From positions 62,001 to 126,000 of the forward strand of contig CAMVIM010000004.1 in the NCBI GenBank assembly GCA_947167515.1: a DNA stretch of 64,000 nt, in the 5' to 3' direction. Below the pieces are notes generated by a model that worked only from the letters and a program-made list of their open reading frames with translations, was not told the origin of the DNA and ran no database searches. Both the position numbers and the translations under genes were made by a program. Below are positions 8,984 through 18,866 of this stretch, piece by piece. Origin of the DNA: an uncultured Prevotellaceae bacterium. Lineage in GTDB: Bacteria > Bacteroidota > Bacteroidia > Bacteroidales > Bacteroidaceae. Numbering within the stretch: position 1 is the first letter of the stretch; each line of letters begins with the position of its first letter.

Positions 8984-10519
8984 ATGGCAAAAAGAGCATT
9001 ACTGATGATTCTCGACGGATGGGGAATCGGCGACAAGAGCAAAGGTGACGTGATTTACCAGACACCCACCCCCTACATGGATTACCTGAACGAAAACTAC
9101 CCCCACTCGCAACTGCTGGCAAGCGGTGAGAACGTGGGTCTGCCCGACGGACAGATGGGCAACTCGGAGGTGGGACACCTCAACATCGGTGCTGGACGCA
9201 TCGTCTATCAGGACTTGGTGAAAATCAATCGCGCCTGTGCCGACAACAGCATCCTGGAAAACCCCGAAATCAAGTCGGCATACAGCTACGCCAAGGAGAA
9301 CGGCAAGAGCGTTCACCTCATGGGCTTGACCTCGACAGGCGGCGTTCACTCCTCGTTCGACCACATCCTGAAACTCATCGACATCGCCAAGGTGTATGGC
9401 ATCGAGAACTGTTTCGTACACTGCTTCATGGACGGCCGCGACACTGACCCCAAATCGGGCAAGGGCTTCATCGCCGACCTGCAGAAGCACATCGACGAGG
9501 TGGGCGTGGGTGCCATCGCCAGCATCATCGGACGCTTCTACGCAATGGACCGCGACAAGCGATGGGACCGCATCAAGGTGGCTTACGACCAGCTCGTGCA
9601 GGGCAAGGGACGTGAGGTGGCAGACATGGTGGAGGCCGTGCAGGGATGCTACGACCGCCACACCGAGGAGAACAAGGACACCGACGAGTTCATGGAGCCG
9701 CTGGTGAACTGCAACGTGGACGGACGCATCAAGGAAGGCGACGTGGTCATCTTCTTCAACTACCGCAACGACCGCGCCAAGGAACTCACCATCGTGCTCA
9801 CCCAGAAGGACATGGAGGAACAAGGCATGAAGACCATCCCCAACCTGCAATACTACTGCATGACCCCCTACGACGCTTCCTTCACGGGCGTTCACATCCT
9901 CTTCCCCAAGGAGAACGTGGAGAACACCCTCGGCGAATACATCAGCAGCAAGGGACTCAAGCAGCTGCACACCGCCGAGACGGAGAAATATGCTCACGTG
10001 ACCTTCTTCTTCAACGGCGGCCGCGAGGAACCCTATGAGAACGAGGACAGAATTCTGGTGAATTCGCCCAAGGTGGCCACCTATGACCTGAAACCCGAAA
10101 TGTCCGCCTTTGAGGTGAAGGACAAGCTGGTGGAAGCCATCAACGGAGAGAAATACGATTGGATTGTGGTGAACTTCGCCAACGGCGACATGGTAGGCCA
10201 CACGGGTGTATATGCCGCCATCGAGCAGGCTGTGAAGGCCGTTGACCAGTGTGTGAACGAAGTGGTGGAGGCCGCCAAGGCCAAGGGCTACGAAACCCTC
10301 ATCATCGCCGACCACGGAAACGCCGACAACGCGCTCAATCCCGACGGAACGCCCAACACAGCACACTCGCTCAACCCCGTGCCCTTCATCTATGTGACCG
10401 AAAACAAGCAGGCGAAAGTAAAGGACGGTGTGCTCGCTGATGTGGCTCCCTCCATCCTCCACATCATGGGCTTGGAACAACCGAAAGAGATGACGGGCAA
10501 ATGCCTCATTGAAGACTAA
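8984..10519 (+). CDS. gpmI: 2,3-bisphosphoglycerate-independent phosphoglycerate mutase
   Basis: A 511-residue two-domain enzyme interconverting 3- and 2-phosphoglycerate in glycolysis and gluconeogenesis. It has metal-binding D11 in ILDGWGIG, the phosphorylated serine S61 in [15 protein letters not shown], and [12 protein letters not shown] late ADHGNADN metal site is present. The length matches the family (~510). It is followed after 36 bp by an outer-membrane protein gene on the same strand. Confidence 0.97.
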   Translation: MAKRALLMILDGWGIGDKSKGDVIYQTPTPYMDYLNENYPHSQLLASGENVGLPDGQMGNSEVGHLNIGAGRIVYQDLVKINRACADNSILENPEIKSAYSYAKENGKSVHLMGLTSTGGVHSSFDHILKLIDIAKVYGIENCFVHCFMDGRDTDPKSGKGFIADLQKHIDEVGVGAIASIIGRFYAMDRDKRWDRIKVAYDQLVQGKGREVADMVEAVQGCYDRHTEENKDTDEFMEPLVNCNVDGRIKEGDVVIFFNYRNDRAKELTIVLTQKDMEEQGMKTIPNLQYYCMTPYDASFTGVHILFPKENVENTLGEYISSKGLKQLHTAETEKYAHVTFFFNGGREEPYENEDRILVNSPKVATYDLKPEMSAFEVKDKLVEAINGEKYDWIVVNFANGDMVGHTGVYAAIEQAVKAVDQCVNEVVEAAKAKGYETLIIADHGNADNALNPDGTPNTAHSLNPVPFIYVTENKQAKVKDGVLADVAPSILHIMGLEQPKEMTGKCLIED

Positions 10520-10555
10520 ACCCCAGGCCTACATCTCATTCTCATCCCCTTTCCA

Positions 10556-13129
10556 ATGAAAAAAATTCTATTATTCCTCTCCCTCTGCCTCGCGCACCTG
10601 ATGTCCTTTGCCCAGTTCTACGGCACTGTGATTGACGCCGCCAACGGGGAACCCATCCCCTACGCAGCCGTGAAGATTGTAGGCACGTCGGAAGGAAAAT
10701 CAACCGACTTGGACGGCAACTTCGTCTTGCCCATCATGCCCGACCACAACAAGCTGGAAATCACCTATCTAGGATACAAGCCCGTGACGGTGACGGTGAA
10801 CAAGGCACAAAAGGAGATTCACAGCACCATCAAACTCTACTCAGATGACATCCTGCTGAACGAGGTGGTGGTGAAGAAGCAGAAATACAAGTACAGCCGC
10901 AAGAACAATCCCGCCGTCGATTTGATGCGCAAGGTGATTGCCAACAAGCATCTGAGCGACATCAAAGAAAAGGACTTCTACCACTTCGAGAAGTATGAGA
11001 AGCAGACATTCTCCTACAACGACGTGGAGAAGAGCACCATCGCCGAAGTGTGCCCCGAAACAGGTAAGCTCATCATCCCCATCATGGTGAACGAAACCTC
11101 GTCGGAGGAAAACTACCGCAAGAACCCGAAGGCGGTGAAGACCACCATCAACGCCAAGCGGAGCGACGGTTTCCAGTCGATGCTCTCGTCAGGCGACATG
11201 CTGACCACCTACGTGAAGGACATCTTCACCGACGTGGACATCTACAAGGACAACGTGCGACTGCTCCAGCACCCCTTCATCAGCCCCATCTCCACCTCGG
11301 AGGCAATCGGATTCTACCACTATTTCATCCAAGACACCATCATGGTGGATGACGAACGCTGCATCGACGTGGTCTTCCTGCCCAACAACACGCAGGACTT
11401 CGGATTCTCAGGACACCTCTTCATCACCGACGACAATCTGAACCAAGTGAAGAAGGCGGTGCTGAACATCCCCAACAATTCAGGCGTGAACTTTGTGGAC
11501 AACCTGCTGGTCATTCAGGAGTTCATGACTCTCCCCACAGGAGAGCGAGTGCTGAAGGTGGACAACATGGTGGTGGAACTAAAAGGCCTCTACGGAGCCA
11601 TTAAGTTCCAGAGCCAACGCTATTCGCAGTACAGCAACTACCGCTTCGACCCCATCGAGGACAAGAAAGCCTTCAAGTCGCCTCAGATTGACCGAGTGAT
11701 GGCAGATGCGGAGTTCAAGGACTCCACCTACTGGGCAAGCATCCGACCCATTCCGCTCACCCACACGGAAAGCAACCTCGGCAACTCGGTGGACAAAATC
11801 AACGAAGACCTCGGCGGCTTCTGGAAGTTCCTCCTCACAGCCGTGGTGGAAAACTCCATCGAATTGACCAAAAAGCCGAACAAGATTGACCTCATCCCGC
11901 TCAACGCCATCGTGTCACACAACGACATTGACGGCATGCGCTATCAAGCCAGCCTTCAAACCACAGGCAACCTCTCGCCCCACCTGTTCGTGAGGGGATA
12001 TGGTGCCTATGGTGCCAAGGACAAGAAATGGAAGTACAAGGGCGAAGTGGAGTATTCCTTCAACAAAAAGAAATACATGGCGCACGAGTTCCCACGGCGA
12101 AGCATCACAGCTACATACATGTATGACGACATGTCGCCTGTGGACAAGTTCTCGGGCACCACGAAGGACAACGTCTATAGCTCGTTCAAGACCAGCAAAG
12201 TCGATCAGATGATGTATGTGAACGACATGAGGCTGAAGTTCAACTACGAGACCAACAACTACATCACCTGGACAGCCACCCTTGACCACTCGAAACTGAC
12301 TCCCACAGGAAAGCTCGTCTATGTGCGCAACACAGGCTACTACAACGACAATGCGGACATCATCATGCCACGCACAGCCGACATCGTACCGCACATCAAA
12401 ACCAGCGACGTGAAACTGGGCTTCCGCTATGCACCGCGCGAAACCTTCATCAACAGCAAGCAGCAACGCCTACGCATCAACAAGGATGCGCCCATCTTCA
12501 CACTGGAACACACCATCGGCATGGATGGATTCCTGGGAGGTCAGTACAACTACAACATCACCGAAGTGTCTCTCTTCAAGAAGTTCTGGCTGCCAGGAGC
12601 CTGCGGAAGTATCGAGGCATACCTGAAGGGCGGACACCAATGGAACAAGGTGCCGTTCCCCATGCTCTTCACCCCACAGTCAAACCTCTCCTACTTTGTG
12701 CAGTTCGACAGCTGGTCGTTCAACATGCTCCGCAACATGGAGTTCCTCAACGACTCCTATGCCTCACTGCTCATCAACTGGAGCTTCGACGGAAAGATTC
12801 TCAACCGCATCCCGTTGTTGAAGAAGATGAAACTGCGTGAATACATCGGCTTCAAGATGCTCTACGGACACCTCTCCGACAAGAACAACCCCTTCGTCAA
12901 AACGGAGGACAGTGACCTCTTCGTCTTCCCCACACGCGACGGACGGCAAACCTCTTTCGTGATGGGCAACAAACCCTACATGGAGCTTTCGGTCGGCATC
13001 AGCAACATCTTCAAGGTGCTCACCGTGCAGTATGTACGCCGACTCTCCTACAACGACATGCCCGACATCTACGGAGGTGACAAACTGAAAAAGAACGGCG
13101 TACGATTTGCCGTCGAATTCAAGTTCTAA
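10556..13129 (+). CDS. DUF5686-like outer-membrane protein with carboxypeptidase-regulatory-like domain
   Basis: An 857-residue protein with a signal peptide (ends ~19, MSFAQ). A beta-sandwich domain follows (FYGTVIDAANGEPIPYAAVKIVGT...SYLGYK type, ~20-110), as on TonB-dependent receptors. The rest is a long beta-strand-rich region ending in aromatic FAVEFKF, typical of a barrel inserted by BamA. No plug domain is visible, so it is not a classic TonB receptor. Function is unknown. Confidence 0.88.
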   Translation: MKKILLFLSLCLAHLMSFAQFYGTVIDAANGEPIPYAAVKIVGTSEGKSTDLDGNFVLPIMPDHNKLEITYLGYKPVTVTVNKAQKEIHSTIKLYSDDILLNEVVVKKQKYKYSRKNNPAVDLMRKVIANKHLSDIKEKDFYHFEKYEKQTFSYNDVEKSTIAEVCPETGKLIIPIMVNETSSEENYRKNPKAVKTTINAKRSDGFQSMLSSGDMLTTYVKDIFTDVDIYKDNVRLLQHPFISPISTSEAIGFYHYFIQDTIMVDDERCIDVVFLPNNTQDFGFSGHLFITDDNLNQVKKAVLNIPNNSGVNFVDNLLVIQEFMTLPTGERVLKVDNMVVELKGLYGAIKFQSQRYSQYSNYRFDPIEDKKAFKSPQIDRVMADAEFKDSTYWASIRPIPLTHTESNLGNSVDKINEDLGGFWKFLLTAVVENSIELTKKPNKIDLIPLNAIVSHNDIDGMRYQASLQTTGNLSPHLFVRGYGAYGAKDKKWKYKGEVEYSFNKKKYMAHEFPRRSITATYMYDDMSPVDKFSGTTKDNVYSSFKTSKVDQMMYVNDMRLKFNYETNNYITWTATLDHSKLTPTGKLVYVRNTGYYNDNADIIMPRTADIVPHIKTSDVKLGFRYAPRETFINSKQQRLRINKDAPIFTLEHTIGMDGFLGGQYNYNITEVSLFKKFWLPGACGSIEAYLKGGHQWNKVPFPMLFTPQSNLSYFVQFDSWSFNMLRNMEFLNDSYASLLINWSFDGKILNRIPLLKKMKLREYIGFKMLYGHLSDKNNPFVKTEDSDLFVFPTRDGRQTSFVMGNKPYMELSVGISNIFKVLTVQYVRRLSYNDMPDIYGGDKLKKNGVRFAVEFKF

Positions 13130-13165
13130 AGGCGATTTCAGATTCAAAAAGCGATTTCAATTCCT

Positions 13166-13206
13166 AAAAAAGAGAGTGTTCTTCCTCAAAAGAGCACTCT
13201 CTTTTT
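13166..13206. terminator. Bidirectional intrinsic terminator
   Basis: The stem AAAAAAGAGAGTG / CACTCTCTTTTT with a 16-nt loop has A and T tracts on both sides. It serves the converging DUF5686-like gene and rnr. Confidence 0.85.
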
Positions 13207-13242
13207 ATATGACGCATCTTCCAATGCTTATTTCCTCAACGT

Positions 13243-15693
13243 CTACATCCTTCTTCCCCTCATCTTCTGTCGCCCTCCATTCTTACGCTCACGTTTAGGA
13301 GCCTTGCCTGTATGCTTGGCACCTCTTCTTTCTGCATGAGCTACAGGCTCGTAGAAAGCGCCTTTGGGAGCTTGATAGAGCGACGATTCATGGCTGACAA
13401 GGTCGTAATTCAGTTGTTTGCGGAAGAGGTCAGCTTGTGCCACCTTGATACGGATGGCATCGCCTAACGAGAAACGATGATGGGTTTGACGACCCACCAG
13501 ACAGAAGTTCTTGTCGTCGAAATCGAAAGCCTCATCGCCTAAGAAGTGTACGGCTATGAATCCCTCGCAATGGTTCTCGTCAATCTCGGCATAGACACCA
13601 AACTCACTCACTCCGCTGATGTGAGCGTCAAACTCCTGCCCCAACTTATCAGCCATAAACTCCACCTGCTTATACTTGATGCTGGCACGTTCGGCACTCG
13701 CTGCCAACTGCTCCATCTGCGAAGAATGTTCGCACAAACCCTCGTATTTCTTCTGGCTGGCACTCGCACCTCCCTGCTCATAACGAGTGAGCAGACGGTG
13801 CACCATCAGATCGGGATAGCGGCGAATGGGCGAGGTGAAATGGGTGTAGTAGTCGAATGCCAAACCATAGTGACCTATATTATAAGTGGAATAGACGGCT
13901 TTCTGCATGGCACGCAACGAAGCCATCTCCACAAGGTTCTGCACACGATTGCCCCGCACATCTTCGAGCAACTGGTTCAAGCTCTTGGCAACATCCATCT
14001 TCTTGCCTTGTGTCTGCAAACGGAAACCGAAGCGTGATGCCATCGCTGCCAGATTGTCGAGCTTGTTAATGTCGGGCATATCGTGGATGCGGTATGGCAA
14101 CGTCTTGGGATTCTTCTCTTTTCCGATACTTTCCGCCACCGTCCTGTTGGCAAGAAGCATGAACTCCTCCACCAACTTGTTGGCATCTTTCGCATGCTTG
14201 AAATACACACGGATGGGCTTGCCCTTTTCATCTATCTCAAAGCGCGGCTCCTCACGGTCGAAATTGATGGCACCAGCCTTGAAACGGGCATCCCGCAGAT
14301 GGTGTGCCATACGGTTCAGCATGATGAGCTCGTCGGCATACTGCCCCTTCCGATGATCAGCAGGAACGGGTGTGAGAGGCAAGCTCATGGGGTCAATCGG
14401 CTCCAGCTTGTCGCGGAAAGCGTTAAGCTCCGTGTCGGGCAGCACCTCTTGTGCAGGAATGGGTTGTGTGGGTTGTGATAAGCCCTGACGAATCAGTTCA
14501 TTATCACGTGCTTCACCATTCTGCTCCAGCAGATACTGCACCTCCTCGTAGGTGTAACGGCGACAGCTCTTGATGACGGTGTGCTTGATGCGGTGACTGA
14601 GCACTTCGGCTTCCTCGTTCATCTCGAAAACGACGGAAAAAGTCAATTTCTCCTCATCGGGGCGAAGCGAACAAAGCTGGTTGCAGAGGTGTTCGGGCAG
14701 CATCGGTATGGTTCTATCTACCAGATAGATGGAGGTGGCACGTTGCTGCGCCTCCTGGTCGATGATGGAACCTTCCAACACATAGTGGCTTACATCGGCA
14801 ATATGCACACCCACTTCCCAAAGGCCATCCTTGAGCTTCTTGATGGAGATGGCATCGTCGAAGTCTTTTGCATCGCGTGGGTCGATGGTGATGGTGAAGG
14901 TGTGGCGAAAATCTTCCCGTTGCGCCAGTTCCGACTCGGTGATGCCTGCATCGATTCGGTTCGCCGCTTCTTCCACCTTCGCCGGATATTGATAAGGCAA
15001 GCCAAATTCGGCAAGGATGGCATGCATCTCGGCATTATTATCGCCTTCCTTGCCTAACACATCAACCACCTCGCCGATGGGATTGCGAGCATCCTTCGGC
15101 CAATCGGTCACTTTCACCACCACTTTCTGCCCGTTTTGGGCACCTTTCAATTTTCCGACAGGGATGATGATGTCGTTTTGCAAGATGTTCGACGGCATCA
15201 GCAAAAACGCCACGCTGTGCTGCACATCGAGGGTGCCCACGAAAGGCTTTTCTCTCCGTTTCACAATCTCTATCACCTCGCCATGCAACTTGTGCTGCCC
15301 ATATTTCTTGGCATGGATGCCCACTTTCACACGGTCGCCAGGCAGCGCATGATGGGTGTCTTCATCGTAGATGGAAATGCCCAGCCCATCGTCGGTATCC
15401 ACATAGTTGCGTCCTCCCGAAGTGCGGTTGAACACACCTTCCACCACATGAGCCGACCCACGAAAGATGAGGTTGCCGTCATGATTCTTCACGATGTCGC
15501 CTGCTTCAAGCATTTCGTTCAATATATCGACACAAAGCATTCGCAGCGGATGTTTCGTAAGTCCCATCTCGCTAAACACATTCTTCAGAGCCAGTGCCCT
15601 ACCCCTGTTCTTGTTCAGGTAGTCGGTCAAGGCATCTCGCATCTCTCGCTTGTTAATGCTGGATTTTACCAGCCGCGATTCTTTCTTTCCCAT
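13243..15693 (-). CDS. rnr: Ribonuclease R (RNB family 3'-5' exoribonuclease)
   Basis: An 816-residue protein with an N-terminal winged-helix/cold-shock region and an RNB domain carrying the catalytic acidic cluster DPRDAKDFDDAIS (~272-284). The RNB signature HFTSPIRRYPDLMVHR is present, then a C-terminal S1 domain (EFGVYAEIDENHCEGFI) and a basic tail (APKRERKNGGRQKMRGRRM). It degrades structured RNA in the cytoplasm. A -7 box lies upstream and a shared terminator downstream, so it appears monocistronic. Confidence 0.96.
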   Translation of the reverse strand: MGKKESRLVKSSINKREMRDALTDYLNKNRGRALALKNVFSEMGLTKHPLRMLCVDILNEMLEAGDIVKNHDGNLIFRGSAHVVEGVFNRTSGGRNYVDTDDGLGISIYDEDTHHALPGDRVKVGIHAKKYGQHKLHGEVIEIVKRREKPFVGTLDVQHSVAFLLMPSNILQNDIIIPVGKLKGAQNGQKVVVKVTDWPKDARNPIGEVVDVLGKEGDNNAEMHAILAEFGLPYQYPAKVEEAANRIDAGITESELAQREDFRHTFTITIDPRDAKDFDDAISIKKLKDGLWEVGVHIADVSHYVLEGSIIDQEAQQRATSIYLVDRTIPMLPEHLCNQLCSLRPDEEKLTFSVVFEMNEEAEVLSHRIKHTVIKSCRRYTYEEVQYLLEQNGEARDNELIRQGLSQPTQPIPAQEVLPDTELNAFRDKLEPIDPMSLPLTPVPADHRKGQYADELIMLNRMAHHLRDARFKAGAINFDREEPRFEIDEKGKPIRVYFKHAKDANKLVEEFMLLANRTVAESIGKEKNPKTLPYRIHDMPDINKLDNLAAMASRFGFRLQTQGKKMDVAKSLNQLLEDVRGNRVQNLVEMASLRAMQKAVYSTYNIGHYGLAFDYYTHFTSPIRRYPDLMVHRLLTRYEQGGASASQKKYEGLCEHSSQMEQLAASAERASIKYKQVEFMADKLGQEFDAHISGVSEFGVYAEIDENHCEGFIAVHFLGDEAFDFDDKNFCLVGRQTHHRFSLGDAIRIKVAQADLFRKQLNYDLVSHESSLYQAPKGAFYEPVAHAERRGAKHTGKAPKRERKNGGRQKMRGRRM

Positions 15694-15716
15694 GGTACAT
15701 GTTTTTGATTTGGGGG

Positions 15717-15776
15717 CAAAGATAATATTTTTAAGTGGAAAGTGAACCCACTTTTCACATTATTTCCCTACCTTTG
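15717..15776. promoter_or_regulatory. Divergent promoters for rnr and the epimerase operon
   Basis: Minus-strand TATCTTTG at 15717-15724 faces rnr; plus-strand TACCTTTG at 15769-15776 faces the epimerase gene. Both match TAnnTTTG. The epimerase leader would be only about a dozen nucleotides, which supports its start at 15795. Confidence 0.75.
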
Positions 15777-15794
15777 CCGCAAAATTCATTCTGC

Positions 15795-16835
15795 ATGACA
15801 ATTTTAATCACTGGAGCAAGCGGATTCATCGGCAGTTTTCTGTGCGAAGAAGGGCTGAAACGAGGCATGAATACTTGGGCAGGTATGCGTGAACATTCAA
15901 GCCGGCGATGGTTGCAGCACGAGAAACTGAACTTCGCCTTTCTCGACATGACCGATGCTGACAAGCTCCGCCAGCAACTCGCTTCCTACAAGGAGAAAAT
16001 CGGCCGATGGGACATCATCGTCCATGCTGCTGGAGCCACGAAATGCTTGCGGCGCGAGGATTTTGACCTGCACAATTTCCAGTGTACACGTAACTTGGTC
16101 AACACCCTCGACGAACTCGGCATGCTGCCCGAACAGTTCCTCTATGTGAGCAGCCTCAGCGTGTTAGGGCCCATCCGCGAGGAAACGAATGCCGACGGCT
16201 CCTACAACGACATGACCGCCGACGACCTCCCGCAACCCAACACTGCATACGGCGAAAGCAAGGTGAAGAGCGAGCAGTTCCTGACAGAAAAGCGCATCAA
16301 GAGCGGAGGCAGATTCCACTACACTATTTTCCGCCCCACAGGGGTGTATGGCCCTCGCGAAAAGGACTACTTCATGATGGCGAAGAGCATCAAGCAGCAC
16401 ATCGACTTTGCGGTGGGTTACAAGCGGCAGGTGCTCACCTTCGTCTATGTGCGCGACCTCGTCGGGGCCATCTTTGCCGCCATCGGAAAGAATGAGGTGG
16501 CCAACGGAAAGGCCTACTTGGTGAGCGATGGTTGCAACTACTCCAGCCGCGCTTTCAGCGACCTCATCCAGAAGGAATTAGGTGTGAAGGGGGTGCTGCA
16601 CATCAAGGCACCGCTGTGGCTGCTCAAGGCTATCTGCACGGTGTCGGAAGCCTTCTCGAAACTCACCCACAAGGCCAGCACCCTCAACGGTGACAAGTAC
16701 CGCATCATGTGCCAACGCAACTGGCAATGCGACATCACCCCCCTCCGCAAAGACCTTGGCTTTGTGCCCGAGTGGCAGTTGGAGCGAGGCGTGAAGGAAT
16801 GTATAAATTGGTATAAAGAAAACAAATGGATATAA
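15795..16835 (+). CDS. NAD(P)-dependent epimerase/dehydratase (extended SDR)
   Basis: A 346-residue Rossmann protein with ITGASGFIGS at the N-terminus, VHAAGATK, SSLSVLGP, the catalytic YxxxK as AYGESKVK, and FRPTGVYGPRE. The start is the ATG at 15795 just after the -7 box. The PAP2 gene starts inside its last codons (10-bp overlap), so the two are translationally coupled. Substrate is unknown: a nucleotide sugar, or a sterol/lipid-like substrate given the PAP2 partner. Confidence 0.9.
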   Translation: MTILITGASGFIGSFLCEEGLKRGMNTWAGMREHSSRRWLQHEKLNFAFLDMTDADKLRQQLASYKEKIGRWDIIVHAAGATKCLRREDFDLHNFQCTRNLVNTLDELGMLPEQFLYVSSLSVLGPIREETNADGSYNDMTADDLPQPNTAYGESKVKSEQFLTEKRIKSGGRFHYTIFRPTGVYGPREKDYFMMAKSIKQHIDFAVGYKRQVLTFVYVRDLVGAIFAAIGKNEVANGKAYLVSDGCNYSSRAFSDLIQKELGVKGVLHIKAPLWLLKAICTVSEAFSKLTHKASTLNGDKYRIMCQRNWQCDITPLRKDLGFVPEWQLERGVKECINWYKENKWI

Positions 16836-17797
16836 AAAGTTTCTTCAAGAAAGACTACGAAAAAGGTCTTTGGAGCATGGAGAGCATCACGCTGATTTAC
16901 ATGCTCTTCACCACCATCCTCATCGGCTACTACTGGAACGGATTGGCTGACCCCATGAGCATGCTCGTCACCCGACTCATCATGCTGGTGGCAATGGCTG
17001 CCGTCTATGGACTTTATCGCCTCTATCCCTGCCGCGCTCTCCGCATCCTCAGGGTCTTTCCTCCCCTTCTGGGACTTATCTTCTGGTATCCCGAAACCTA
17101 CGACTTCTGCTCCCAGTTGCCCTATCTCGACCACCTCTTTGCAGGCATCGACCAGACACTCTTCGGTTGCCAACCTGCCTTGGTGTTCAACACGGTGGTC
17201 ACCAGCACTTTCTGGAGTGAAGCCTTCAACATGGGCTATTATGCCTACTACTACATGATGGGCGCGACCCTCATCTTCTACCTGCTCTGTCGCTATCCCG
17301 ATGCCGACCGTGCTGGTTTTGTCTTCCTCAGCTCCTTTTTCCTCTTCTACCTCATCTACGAGTTCCTCCCTGTGGCTGGCCCTCAATACTACTTCAAGGC
17401 AGTGGGCACCGAAGCCGCTGAAACGGGTGTCTTTCCAGCTGTTGGCTACTACTTCCAAACCCACACCGAGATGCTGATGCCCGAAATCAAAGGCATCTTC
17501 AGCCAACTCGTCTTGGGGGCACAGGAAGTGGGAGAACGCCCCACCGCCGCCTTCCCCAGCAGTCATGTGGGCATGAGCACCGTGACGATGCTCCTGGCTT
17601 GGCAAGCCAAAAACAAGTGGCTCTTCTGGCTCATGATGCCACTCTATCTGCTGCTCTGCTGCGCCACCGTCTATATTCAGGCACACTACCTCATCGACTC
17701 CATCTGCGGATTCATCACAGCAGTGCTGTTCTTCGTCCTGACCAACTGGATGTATCAACGCCTGCACCCTAACCGCACAGCAAATAGTAAATCCTAA
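16826..17797 (+). CDS. PAP2-family membrane phosphatase/phosphotransferase
   Basis: A 323-residue polytopic membrane protein with about six helices. The C-terminal half carries lipid-phosphatase motifs: PSSHVGMST (motif 2) and AHYLIDSICG (motif 3, catalytic His). Motif 1 is weak, and this arrangement resembles the inositol-phosphoceramide-synthase-like PAP2 branch. It overlaps the epimerase gene by 10 bp, suggesting both act on one lipid or glycolipid. Substrate is not determinable here. Confidence 0.87.
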   Translation: MDIKSFFKKDYEKGLWSMESITLIYMLFTTILIGYYWNGLADPMSMLVTRLIMLVAMAAVYGLYRLYPCRALRILRVFPPLLGLIFWYPETYDFCSQLPYLDHLFAGIDQTLFGCQPALVFNTVVTSTFWSEAFNMGYYAYYYMMGATLIFYLLCRYPDADRAGFVFLSSFFLFYLIYEFLPVAGPQYYFKAVGTEAAETGVFPAVGYYFQTHTEMLMPEIKGIFSQLVLGAQEVGERPTAAFPSSHVGMSTVTMLLAWQAKNKWLFWLMMPLYLLLCCATVYIQAHYLIDSICGFITAVLFFVLTNWMYQRLHPNRTANSKS

Positions 17798-17822
17798 AAT
17801 AGTAAAAATAGAAAATGGTATC

Positions 17823-18596
17823 ATGACCGTCATCTATCCATCCCCCATTTTCGGTCCTGTGCGAAGCCGCCGACTCGGCACTTCGTTAGGAATCAACCTC
17901 TTACCAGCCGACGGGAAATGCTGTTCCTTCGACTGCATCTACTGCGAATGTGGCTTCAACGGCGACTTTGTGCCCCACGAGAAGATGCCTCAGAAAGACG
18001 AGGTGATTCGTGCGCTCCAATATCATCTGCGCAAGATGAAGGAGGAAGGCCCCACACCCGATGTGCTGACCTTTGCCGGCAATGGAGAACCCACGCTCCA
18101 CCCCGATTTTCCCGACATCATCGAGGCCACCCTCACCCTGCGCGACAAGTACTTTCCAAAGGCGAAGGTGAGTGTGCTGACCAATGCCACCCAAATCCAC
18201 AAGCAACCCGTGTTCGATGCCCTCTGCAAGGTGGACAACAACATCTGCAAGCTCGACACCATCTCGCCCGACTACATCGAACGGGTGAACCAACCCAACG
18301 CTTCCTACGACGTGGAAAAAATCATTGCCCGTCTGAAAGAATTTGGCTCACGATGCGTGATTCAAACCCTCTTCATGCAAGGCGAGCACAGAGGGCAGTC
18401 GGTCGATAACACAGGCGAGACTTTTGTGCAACCCTGGCTGAAGGCGGTGGCTGAAATACAGCCGCGCGAAGTGATGATCTACACCATCGACCGCGAAACC
18501 CCTGCCCACGGCCTGAAGAAAGCACCTCGCGAAGTGCTCGATGCCATCGGCGAACAAGTGCAGCAACTCGGCATCCAGTGCCAAGTGGCTTACTAA
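17823..18596 (+). CDS. Radical SAM protein (COG0731-like)
   Basis: A 257-residue protein with a C-x3-C-x2-C cluster (CSFDCIYC, from ~34), the SAM-binding FAGNGEPTLHPDF, and a GxGEP-type motif. The N-terminal GPVRSRRLGTSLGINLLP is typical of the small family related to wyosine synthases. Its target is unknown. It starts 25 bp after the PAP2 gene on the same strand. Confidence 0.9.
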   Translation: MTVIYPSPIFGPVRSRRLGTSLGINLLPADGKCCSFDCIYCECGFNGDFVPHEKMPQKDEVIRALQYHLRKMKEEGPTPDVLTFAGNGEPTLHPDFPDIIEATLTLRDKYFPKAKVSVLTNATQIHKQPVFDALCKVDNNICKLDTISPDYIERVNQPNASYDVEKIIARLKEFGSRCVIQTLFMQGEHRGQSVDNTGETFVQPWLKAVAEIQPREVMIYTIDRETPAHGLKKAPREVLDAIGEQVQQLGIQCQVAY

Positions 18597-18621
18597 CCCG
18601 TATCCACTTCTCTACACCACC

Positions 18622-18737
18622 CAGTGTAACAAATGCTACACACCCAGTGTAGCAGTTGCTACAGCGGCAGTGTAGTAAATGCTACAACGGCAGTGTAGCA
18701 ATCGCTACAGTGGGCAGTGTACAAAAGAGGTACTTCC
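18622..18737. repeat. Tandem array, 23-bp period, ~5 units with internal dyads
   Basis: CAGTGTA recurs at 18622, 18645, 18668, 18691 and 18715. Most units contain an inner dyad of the type TGTAGCAnnTGCTACA, so each could form a hairpin or bind a dimeric protein. It lies right after the radical SAM gene stop. Confidence 0.92.
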
Positions 18738-18749
18738 ATCGGCACCTCA

Positions 18750-18841
18750 GCAAGAACGCCATCTTGAAATCTGAGAACACTCCATCGGAAAACTTGAGAA
18801 CACTCCATCGGAAAACTTGAGAACATTCACCACCTAAACCT
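18750..18841. repeat. Tandem array, 23-bp period, 3-4 units
   Basis: GAGAACACTCCATCGGAAAA-type units start at 18773, 18796 and 18819, with a degenerate one at 18750. The sequence is unrelated to the neighbouring array at 18622-18737 but the period is identical. The sirtuin gene starts 25 bp downstream. Confidence 0.9.
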
Positions 18842-18866
18842 ATCAACACTCATCATCATCCAAGAC

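Noticed and set aside
8999-10480. Long 493-codon open frame antisense to gpmI
   Set aside because: It mirrors the codon bias of gpmI, is His/Val-rich without any family motif, and lacks a promoter.
16538-17833. 431-codon open frame antisense to the epimerase and PAP2 genes
   Set aside because: It spans two well-supported genes with clear motifs and has no domain of its own.
18622-18841. Possible CRISPR array in the 23-bp repeats
   Set aside because: Units follow each other without spacers, and no cas genes are in the window.
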